Source: an uncultured Collinsella sp. (GTDB taxonomy: Bacteria > Actinomycetota > Coriobacteriia > Coriobacteriales > Coriobacteriaceae). Taken from it: DNA of 21,107 nt. Location of the stretch: NCBI GenBank assembly GCA_902465105.1, contig CABQLM010000034.1:1-21107 (forward strand), read 5' to 3'. This document shows positions 7,638 to 15,476 of the stretch, piece by piece; the stretch's first letter is position 1, and each line of letters opens with the position of its first letter. The notes under the pieces are model-generated. The model saw only the letters and a program-made list of their open reading frames with translations. It was not told the DNA's origin and ran no database searches. The position numbers were made by a program, and so were the translations under genes.

Positions 7638-7675
7638 GGAAGGGCGTTCGACTCACACGAGCCGAACGCCCTTCC
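7638..7675 (-). other. Intercistronic hairpin between PTS EIIBC and sacA
   Basis: A perfect 13-bp stem, GGAAGGGCGTTCG (7638-7650) with its complement (7663-7675) and a 12-nt loop, lies between two co-directional genes. On the minus strand no T-tract follows. It is more likely an RNA-stability or processing element that sets the ratio of transporter to hydrolase than a full terminator. Confidence 0.6.
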
Positions 7676-7714
7676 TCAAATGGACTTATCCGCAGATTAC
7701 ACTGAACGGCTCAA

Positions 7715-9166
7715 CTAGAAGCTAACGTCGAAGCCAGCGCCAGCGCCCTCTTCATCGGTGGTCGGCACGCCCTTTGCCTTGTTGTAGGCAAAGATCAAGA
7801 CGATCGGCACAATAAAGGCGATGAGATTGCCAGCCACATACCACACGAGGGTCTCGGGCGTGACGATGAGCAGGCCAAGCACGCCGGTCAGACCCTGACC
7901 GATAGCGCGTACCTCAAAGAGTTTCACGAAGGCACCGCCGCAGCCTGCACCGATGCAAGCGCAGATGAACGGAATGATCGAATAGCGCATGTTTGCAGCA
8001 AAGATAGCGGGCTCGGAGATTCCGACCAGCGTCGGGATAAAGGACGACATGCAGATGTTGCGCTCTTTGGAATGCTTCTTGTGAATGAGATACATACCGA
8101 TGGCGCCGCCGCCCTGGGCGATGATGGAAACGGACCAGATGGCCTGAATGTAGTTGAAGCCGGTCGTGGCAACGAGATTAGCCTCGATACCCTGGATGAA
8201 CTGATGCGTACCGGTAACGACGAGCGGTTGCAGGAACGCAGCGAAGACAAAGGCACCAAAGACGCCCATCCTGTTGTACAGGACATCGATTACGCCGGCA
8301 AGGACGTCGCCAATCAGGTTGCCGAGCGGGCCGAACACGGTGAACAGGGCGACGTTGGCAAGAATCAGGGTAACGGTCGGGACAAAGACAAACGAGACAA
8401 CCTCGGGAATGTACTTCTGGGCAATCTTCTCGACCTTGGCCATAAACCAGGCAGTCAGGATTGCAGGGAACACGCCGCCCTGGAAAGCAACCATGGGAAT
8501 GGAGAGCGGACCAAAGTTCCAATACTCAGCACCCGTCGGGTCCATAACGAACGCGTTGCGGTTCATAAGGCTCGGATGAACCATGACGATACCGACGAGG
8601 ATGCCCAGGATCGGGTTACCGCCAAAACGCTTGACCGCGCTGTACATAACCAGGACAGGCAGGTAGTCGAACGTGGTGGCGATAATGGCAAAGAAACTTG
8701 CGAGGTTCTTGAGGAACTCGTTGTGATCGGCGAGGCTGCCCTCCATGCCAAAGAGGCCGTTGGCAACGATCAGCGACTTAAGGCCGATGATGATAGCAGC
8801 GCCGACGAAGGCGGGAATGATGGGGATAAAGATGTCCGAGAATACCTTGAGGACCGAGAAGAACTTGCCCTTCTTGTCCGCCTCGGCGCCCTTGACCTCG
8901 GAAGCACTGATCTCCTTAACGCCCGTCAGAGCCATAAACTCATCGTAGACCTTATTGACGGTACCGGTACCGAAGATGATCATGAGCTGGCCGCTGTTGT
9001 ACAGCACGCCCTTGACGCCATCGATGTTTTCGAGCTCGGCCTTGTTGTACTTGCTCGTATCCTTGAGCACCAGACGCAGACGCGTAACGCAATGCGTGGC
9101 ACCCTCGATGTTCTCCAGACCGCCGACGTTATCGACGACTTGCTGAGACACTACTTTGTAGTCCAT
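7715..9166 (-). CDS. PTS sucrose-type EIIBC transporter
   Basis: Phosphotransferase permease that imports and phosphorylates a sugar, most likely sucrose. The 483-aa protein has an N-terminal EIIB domain (about 1-90) with the phosphorylated cysteine in GATHCVTRLRL (C26). A linker is followed by a membrane EIIC domain of the glucose/sucrose/beta-glucoside superfamily, beginning at FSVLKVFSDIFIPIIPAFVG and containing the family signature GISEPAIFAANMRYS. No EIIA domain is attached, so phosphate must come from an EIIA encoded elsewhere. I chose ATG at 9166 because GGAGAGGA lies just upstream; an ATG at 9178 would add four residues. It starts 45 bp after the upstream GH32 gene and precedes sacA. 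Sucrose is inferred from the paired GH32 genes; other beta-fructosides are possible. Confidence 0.88.
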   Translation of the reverse strand: MDYKVVSQQVVDNVGGLENIEGATHCVTRLRLVLKDTSKYNKAELENIDGVKGVLYNSGQLMIIFGTGTVNKVYDEFMALTGVKEISASEVKGAEADKKGKFFSVLKVFSDIFIPIIPAFVGAAIIIGLKSLIVANGLFGMEGSLADHNEFLKNLASFFAIIATTFDYLPVLVMYSAVKRFGGNPILGILVGIVMVHPSLMNRNAFVMDPTGAEYWNFGPLSIPMVAFQGGVFPAILTAWFMAKVEKIAQKYIPEVVSFVFVPTVTLILANVALFTVFGPLGNLIGDVLAGVIDVLYNRMGVFGAFVFAAFLQPLVVTGTHQFIQGIEANLVATTGFNYIQAIWSVSIIAQGGGAIGMYLIHKKHSKERNICMSSFIPTLVGISEPAIFAANMRYSIIPFICACIGAGCGGAFVKLFEVRAIGQGLTGVLGLLIVTPETLVWYVAGNLIAFIVPIVLIFAYNKAKGVPTTDEEGAGAGFDVSF

Positions 9167-9211
9167 GTTCCTCTCCATTCCCTTACGAAATCATAAGACG
9201 TTTTGTGGCCA

Positions 9212-10594
9212 TTACAGAGACGCGATTGTTGCATTTGCGCACTTGAGCGTACCGTCGGTGACCGTCAGCGCCACACCCTGGCCCTGCTTATTGCAGAAGC
9301 GAGCGTTAAGCGCAACATCATCGACAAAGATGGTAGCGATATCGTCGTCAACGACCAGGCGCACATGATGAGTGCCCTCGCCCTTGAAGAACAACGGACG
9401 CTCGAGGCCCATGTTGTTGACCTGGAACCACGGATACTGGGGGGCCGCCGTAAACTCGAGCTTGCCCTCACGCAGGTTGGCGCGGAACTCATAGGCAAGA
9501 CCGGATTCGGCGTCCTCGGCAAGCTTTACCGAGAAGCCGGCAGCGTCACCGGCGAGCTCGATGTCGGCGTCGAGCATATAGGTGGAGCCGGCATCCGCGG
9601 CGAGCACCTGCTCGACCTTGCCCGACTCACAGGAAAGCTCAAAGGCCTCGACTGCCTTGGCCTCGCCAAAGGCGCCAAGCATACTGTCGGGAAGCTTGGT
9701 GCCGAGCGTTCCGTCGGCGCGCTGAACGATCTCGAGGGGCATAAAGGTGCCACCCCACAGGTAAGAGCTGGGGTCACCGCCCTCGTCACGCGTAGGAACC
9801 CAACCAAAGAGAACGCGGCGCTCGCCATCAAATGCGGTACGCGCGGCATAGTACGCGCGGCCATCGAAGGAATCGTCCGCAGGTGTGATCCAAGGACCGT
9901 TGATAGAGCGAGACATGCGGTAACGGGTCTTGTTGCCATCACTGTACTCGGAGAACACCAGATACCACCAGTCGCCCATCTTAAAGAGATCAGGCATCTC
10001 GAACATGGTGTACAGGCCCGGATTCCACCAGTCGCCCTGGAACTCCCAAGTATCCAGGTCCTTGGAGGTGAACTTGACCAGACGGCCGGTCATCAGACGC
10101 TTGTCCTCGCCCACGCGCGTGCCGAGGATGAGCATGTACTCTTCGTTCTCCTCATCCCAAAGCACAAAGGGATCGCGCCAGTTGCGGTCATCGTAACCCT
10201 CCTGGGGCGGAAGCAGCGTTTCGGCGATGTTCTTCTCCCACTTGACGGCGTCGTCACTCGTTGCGTGAAGAAGAACCTGCTTCATCAAGCGTGCGCGGAC
10301 CTTATCGCGATTGCAGCCAGTGTAGAGCGCATGGTACTTGTCGCCCACCTTAAACACCGTGCCGGCATAAACGTACTGGTCGACTTCCTCGTCGCCGCCA
10401 CGCTCAAGGCTCTCGCCAAAGTCCTTGTAGTTGACGAAATCCTTGGTCGTCGCGAGTGCCCAGCCAAACGGCTCTCCGAAAGGTCCGGGGTTACGCGTGT
10501 CACGCTGATGATAGAGATAGAACGTGCCGTCCTCGCCGTACGGCATGATGTCGCCTACCCAAATTCCCTCAGGCTGGTAATACACCTTGTGCAT
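9212..10594 (-). CDS. Atypical GH32-like fructosidase
   Basis: A 460-aa cytoplasmic protein of the GH32 five-bladed propeller family plus a C-terminal beta-sandwich (roughly 320-460). It differs from classical invertases. The nucleophile motif is WVGDIMP (12-18, candidate D15) instead of WMNDPNG. WRDPF (139-143, D141) is kept, and the acid/base region reads FEMPDL (198-203, E199) instead of ECPD. All three acidic residues are therefore present in altered surroundings. This suggests a beta-fructosidase with a different substrate, such as a short fructan, a fructosyl disaccharide or a phosphorylated form. The start MHKVYYQPEG at 10594 is backed by AAAGGAAG seven bases upstream. It is the first gene of the operon controlled by the operator cluster at 10644-10722. 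The substrate cannot be told from sequence. Confidence 0.82.
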   Translation of the reverse strand: MHKVYYQPEGIWVGDIMPYGEDGTFYLYHQRDTRNPGPFGEPFGWALATTKDFVNYKDFGESLERGGDEEVDQYVYAGTVFKVGDKYHALYTGCNRDKVRARLMKQVLLHATSDDAVKWEKNIAETLLPPQEGYDDRNWRDPFVLWDEENEEYMLILGTRVGEDKRLMTGRLVKFTSKDLDTWEFQGDWWNPGLYTMFEMPDLFKMGDWWYLVFSEYSDGNKTRYRMSRSINGPWITPADDSFDGRAYYAARTAFDGERRVLFGWVPTRDEGGDPSSYLWGGTFMPLEIVQRADGTLGTKLPDSMLGAFGEAKAVEAFELSCESGKVEQVLAADAGSTYMLDADIELAGDAAGFSVKLAEDAESGLAYEFRANLREGKLEFTAAPQYPWFQVNNMGLERPLFFKGEGTHHVRLVVDDDIATIFVDDVALNARFCNKQGQGVALTVTDGTLKCANATIASL

Positions 10595-10637
10595 CCGAGA
10601 CTTCCTTTCCCACGAGATACTAACTCGGTACAACTGC

Positions 10638-10666
10638 AAGATATGTCAATCGTTTTCATATGTCAA
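10638..10666 (-). promoter_or_regulatory. Promoter of the GH32-PTS-sacA operon
   Basis: The minus strand has a perfect -35 TTGACA (10666-10661), a 17-bp spacer, and a -10 TATCTT (10643-10638). The start of transcription would be near 10631, about 37 bases before the GH32 ATG. The spacer is exactly one operator (10644-10660), and the -35 lies in the next operator. Confidence 0.75.
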
Positions 10667-10677
10667 ACGTTTTCACA
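10644..10677. promoter_or_regulatory. Two abutting LacI-type operators
   Basis: TGTCAATCGTTTTCATA (10644-10660) and TGTCAAACGTTTTCACA (10661-10677) sit head to tail with no gap. They are CG-centred, degenerate palindromes of LacI-family type. Binding at either would block the promoter. The obvious ligand is the regulator encoded next door. Confidence 0.7.
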
Positions 10678-10705
10678 CCAATACATCTTTTCGCAGTTCC
10701 AGTCG

Positions 10706-10722
10706 TCGGCAAACGGTTGACA
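10706..10722 (-). promoter_or_regulatory. Third operator copy, inverted
   Basis: Read on the minus strand this is TGTCAACCGTTTGCCGA, matching the pattern TGTCAANCGTTT of the two operators 30-60 bp away. It lies upstream of the -35 and could allow a repression loop. Confidence 0.5.
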
Positions 10723-10778
10723 TATGCCGGCGAACGGTCATCAGAGGCGTTTGAGAGATTCTTTTGGCACGGGATGAA

Positions 10779-11789
10779 CTACGCGGTTTTGCCCTCAATG
10801 AGTTCAACGGGGAGCTTGATATTCGATTCGGGATTATCGCCGTTAACAAGAGCGATGATGGATTGCGCCGCGAGCTCTCCGATGCGATCGATATCTTGGC
10901 GCACGGTTGTTAAGTCAGGCATAAACGTCATAGTGCGGCGGGCACCATCCGCGCCCACGACCTTAATATCGTCCGGAGCGCTCAAGCCGCGCTGCTTCAT
11001 CACGTTGAGACAGATGGCCGCCATCGTGTCGTCTCCCGCAAAGATGCCATCAATATCGGGGTTCTCATCGAGGATTTTCGCAACGACCGCGCTCTTTTCG
11101 TCGTCGGGCTTAACGAACTCGACCTCACGGACAAGCGCGGGCAAACCGGCCTGCTCAACAACATCGAGGTAGGCATCGGTACGCTTATTGGCAGGCATGC
11201 GCATGCGGCTATTGCTGCGCAGGCACAGGATGCGTGAACATCCGTCATCGATCAGGCGACGCGTGGCAAGTTCGCCGATGCTATAGCTGTCGCTCGCAAT
11301 CTGAACAGAGGCCTCGCCAAGGTCGCAGTCGATACCAACCAGACTCAAGCCCATCTCGGCATACGCCTCGGCACCGATATTAAGCGAGTTGACGATGACG
11401 CCATCAACCATATTGCGCCGAAGCATATCGATATAAGAACGCTCAAGATCAGGTCGATTGGCACTATTGCACAGCAGCATCTTAAAACCGTTTTCGGCCA
11501 ACGTGCGCTCGACCGCCTGCACAACCTGAGCATGGAACGGGCTGCTCACAAAGGGAACGATCATGCCGATTAGATTCAGGCGACCGTTGAGCATGGCACG
11601 GGCGATATCGTTGGGCGTATAGTTGATGCGCTCCATCGCGGCATGGACCTTATCGCGGGTCTCTTGGCTAATATAGCCGCGATTATTAAGCACGCGAGAT
11701 ACCGTAGTAGGCGAAACCCCCGCCACCGCTGCAACTTCCTTGATGCCAGGCTTAGCCGTATCCTTAGAACGAGTACTCTCGCGAGCCAT
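10779..11789 (-). CDS. LacI-family regulator of the sucrose/fructoside operon
   Basis: A 336-aa transcriptional repressor. The N-terminal helix-turn-helix and hinge helix IKEVAAVAGVSPTTVSRVLN (16-35) are classic LacI family. The remainder is a periplasmic-binding-protein-like sugar-sensing domain (about 70-330). I chose ATG at 11789 because GGAGGG stands four bases upstream. An alternative at 11810 would add seven residues and would overlap an operator copy. The gene sits directly upstream of the GH32-PTS-sacA operon on the same strand, separated by 184 bp with an operator cluster. One operator copy (11810-11826) precedes the regulator itself, so self-repression is likely. The effector is probably sucrose-6-phosphate, fructose or a related sugar; this is inference. 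Confidence 0.9.
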   Translation of the reverse strand: MARESTRSKDTAKPGIKEVAAVAGVSPTTVSRVLNNRGYISQETRDKVHAAMERINYTPNDIARAMLNGRLNLIGMIVPFVSSPFHAQVVQAVERTLAENGFKMLLCNSANRPDLERSYIDMLRRNMVDGVIVNSLNIGAEAYAEMGLSLVGIDCDLGEASVQIASDSYSIGELATRRLIDDGCSRILCLRSNSRMRMPANKRTDAYLDVVEQAGLPALVREVEFVKPDDEKSAVVAKILDENPDIDGIFAGDDTMAAICLNVMKQRGLSAPDDIKVVGADGARRTMTFMPDLTTVRQDIDRIGELAAQSIIALVNGDNPESNIKLPVELIEGKTA

Positions 11790-11809
11790 AGCACCCTCCC
11801 CCATCAACA

Positions 11810-11826
11810 TGTCATACGTTTACATA
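11810..11826. promoter_or_regulatory. Operator copy upstream of the LacI-type gene
   Basis: TGTCATACGTTTACATA matches the TGTCAWNCGTTTNCAYA pattern of the operators at 10644-10677. It lies about 20 bases before the regulator's ATG, which fits autoregulation. Confidence 0.55.
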
Positions 11827-11915
11827 CGAACAAAGCATACCCCAACAACAGTGGGAAGACGGTAACAGTACAAGTAAGTAAACGACTCATCCAAATAATT
11901 AGGAGAGTTCCGCCT

Positions 11916-12095
11916 AAAGGGTGACTACACAGGACCCCGCCGGGGCTGTGTGGGCTACCTCCCAAAATATTCCGCGTCAGGACGCAAGAAGCCCCCGCCG
12001 CGCGTAGCGCGCAGCGGGGGCTTCCGACATGTCCGAGGACGTTTTGGGAGGTAACCCAAACAGCCCCGGCGATCCTGCGGGAGTTGAGTCCCTTT
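11916..12095. repeat. Long nested inverted repeat after the PFL small gene (element 2)
   Basis: A 180-bp hairpin. The base pairs AAAGGG (11916-11921) with CCCTTT (12090-12095), overlapping the stop codon of the glycyl-radical gene. CAGGA/TCCTG follows, then a 29-bp middle stem (11939-11967 with 12042-12070; two G-U pairs, otherwise perfect). The inner G+C-rich stem is GAAGCCCCCGC (11988-11998) with 12014-12024, continued by GCGCG/CGCGC. Read on the minus strand, the sides between stems are CGTCCTCGGACATG and GCGGAATA. A small extra hairpin GCGTCCTGACGC is present (11974-11985). The architecture matches element 1 at 934-1120, although the stems differ in sequence. It is also the only strong 3'-end structure for the pfl transcript. 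Confidence 0.9.
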
Positions 12096-12345
12096 AGAAC
12101 TTGTCGTGGAAGGTACGCGCAATGACCTCGTCCTGCTGCTCCTTGGTGAGCGTGTGGAAGTTCACGGCATAGCCGGAAACGCGGATGGTCAGCTGCGGGT
12201 ACTTCTCGGGGTGAGCCTGAGCGTCGAGCAGCGTCTCACGGTTGAAGACGTTGATGTTCAGGTGGTGACCACCCTTCTCGGCGTAAGCGTCGAGCATGTG
12301 GACCAGGTTATCGGCCTGAGTCTCGGAAACTTCAGAAACCTTCAT
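12094..12345 (-). CDS. Pyruvate formate-lyase glycyl-radical subunit (separate small gene)
   Basis: An 83-aa protein equal to the C-terminal end of ordinary pyruvate formate-lyase. The conserved run [16 protein letters not shown] holds the radical glycine G58, and [16 protein letters not shown] (27-42) matches the strand and helix before it. The family's usual C-terminus ([14 protein letters not shown]) is present. The first dozen residues ([12 protein letters not shown]) have no counterpart in fused enzymes and may be a new cap. I chose ATG at 12345 because AAGGAG (12358-12353) is seven bases upstream. E. coli GrcA/YfiD is a related stand-alone radical domain, but that is a spare part for a complete PFL. 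Here the adjacent large subunit lacks the domain, so this protein should be essential. PflA should activate it. It is last in a two-gene operon, ending in element 2. Confidence 0.93.
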   Translation of the reverse strand: MKVSEVSETQADNLVHMLDAYAEKGGHHLNINVFNRETLLDAQAHPEKYPQLTIRVSGYAVNFHTLTKEQQDEVIARTFHDKF

Positions 12346-12350
12346 AATGT

Positions 12351-12358
12351 GTCTCCTT
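12351..12358 (-). promoter_or_regulatory. Ribosome binding site of the radical subunit
   Basis: The minus strand reads GAAGGAGAC just before ATG 12345, with seven bases between AAGGAG and ATG. This dedicated, strong site shows that the small protein is translated independently and is not a remnant of a broken fused gene. Confidence 0.7.
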
Positions 12359-12404
12359 CGATTGATAGGCGCCGGCCGAAACCGGGGCACTAATCAGTAA
12401 TCGT

Positions 12405-12429
12405 TATTGTTAGTATAGCACTAACAATA
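12405..12429 (-). other. Hairpin directly after the pflB stop codon
   Basis: TATTGTTAGT (12405-12414) pairs perfectly with ACTAACAATA (12420-12429) around a 5-nt loop. It begins one base beyond the large-subunit TAA (12433-12431) and stands about 60 bases before the small-subunit ATG. It is A+T rich and has no T-tract, so it is unlike a terminator. It could be a processing or stability site that sets the ratio of the two subunits. Confidence 0.7.
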
Positions 12430-12430
12430 G

Positions 12431-14482
<2,052 letters not shown>

Positions 14483-15026
14483 TGTGTAACCACGCTCCTA
14501 GTTACGTGTAATGCGGCGCTCTCTCACACCGCTGCTTATTGAATTCTTGAATGTTAGACCTGCATGACCGGCTTCATTCGCTTTCCGCCGCGCATTAGCA
14601 CAGGGAAAAACGTTTATTCACCTTGGTCTTGCGACCCTAAACCCAAGATTTCACCCGTTTGTGAAGGATAGCATAGCCACACCCTTCATCAGGGCTGTTA
14701 TATGTTCCTTTTTTTGTACCATTAGGGTGTTTTTAACAAATCCGCAGGAAACGCTCCCGCCATCAGCTACCGTTCACCGAATTGTTTGATATTTCCCCTT
14801 GCCTTTACACGTCCTCCACTCTAGCTGTTATGCCAGCTTTAGCAGGGTAAAGCGCCTATGAGTAGATGGTTGGGACGTACCTAGAGCTCTACTTTTCGGC
14901 GGAGCGGGAGCGCGAGATGCCCGCGAAGACAGATTTCTAGGCATGTCCCAAATATCTACTGTATGAGATGCGTACGCAGGGGTATCATCTTCTACCTAAA
15001 ATAGTTTCTAGTGTTAGGGGTTTTCG
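14483..15026. other. Divergent intergenic region between pflB and marR
   Basis: A 544-bp stretch, A+T richer than the genes, with no convincing ORF. It should hold the pflB promoter on the left side and the marR promoter on the right. I could not find a clear -35/-10 pair for either. A TATAAC on the minus strand at 14702-14697 lacks a good -35, which would suit an activator-dependent pfl promoter. Half sites resembling Rex motifs (TTGTGAA near 14660, TTAACAA near 14733) are seen, but no full palindrome. A 100-bp inverted repeat occupies 14861-14960. Confidence 0.5.
14861..14960. repeat. Imperfect ~100-bp inverted repeat upstream of marR (element 3)
   Basis: The 25-bp arms 14861-14885 and 14936-14960 match at 21 of 25 positions, sharing AGTAGAT, TTGGGAC and CCTAGA. 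The 50-bp centre is G+C rich with smaller pairings. TATGAG occurs near both ends (14857-14862 and 14962-14967) but is not cleanly adjacent on the right, so a target-site duplication is only suggestive. It resembles a small non-coding mobile repeat or a structured leader of marR. It shares no motif with the elements at 934 and 11916. Confidence 0.7.
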
Positions 15027-15476
15027 GTGGAAGATACCGATTTCCATGAGCTTGGGCGTCAGCTCCTTATCGAGTTTGGCGGCATTCACCAGCGCGTTTC
15101 GCGCTTTGTGGACAAAGCCCTCAGTGGCGAGATGGCCGTCATGCGCGCCCTCATGCTCGCTGGCGGTTCGCTCACGCCGAGCGAACTCGCCGATCGCGCC
15201 TGGGTCTCGAGCGCCCGCATCGCCAATATCTTGCGTGCCCTCGAGGCCAAGGGCTGGATTGAGCGCGAGCACTCAAAGACTGACCGCCGTCGCGTACACG
15301 TCACAGTGACCGACAAGGGATTCCAGGTTCTCGAAATCAAACGTCGGGAATTCGAGGACCGCACCGCGGCTTTCCTCGAGCAGCTCGGCGAAACAGATAC
15401 CCAAGAGATGGTGCGCCTTCTTAGGCGTGCCAACGAAATTATCGATCGCAATCAAGAAAGGAGAGATGCCAAGTGA
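15027..15476 (+). CDS. MarR-family transcriptional regulator
   Basis: A 149-aa winged helix-turn-helix regulator. The DNA-binding region LTPSELADRAWVSSARIANILRALEAKGWIERE lies at about 49-81, followed by the wing DRRRVHVTVTDKG. Helices at both ends would form the dimer. The start is GTG at 15027, about six bases after AGGGG. The gene overlaps the next one by GTGA, so it is translationally coupled to the ABC exporter and is most likely its local repressor, released by a drug or metabolite. The operator was not identified. A 100-bp inverted repeat ends 66 bp before the start and may belong to the leader or the operator region. Confidence 0.9.
   Translation: MEDTDFHELGRQLLIEFGGIHQRVSRFVDKALSGEMAVMRALMLAGGSLTPSELADRAWVSSARIANILRALEAKGWIEREHSKTDRRRVHVTVTDKGFQVLEIKRREFEDRTAAFLEQLGETDTQEMVRLLRRANEIIDRNQERRDAK

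Noticed and set aside
9203..10720. A 505-residue plus-strand open frame over the GH32 gene, and similar long antisense frames at 8072-9196 and 19653-21014
   Set aside because: They lie opposite genes with clear catalytic motifs, have no recognisable domain, and run through the promoters or operators of those genes.
14655..14740. Rex- or FNR-type sites upstream of pflB
   Set aside because: Only half sites (TTGTGAA, TTAACAA, TTTGAT) were found, with no full palindrome, so no operator is claimed.
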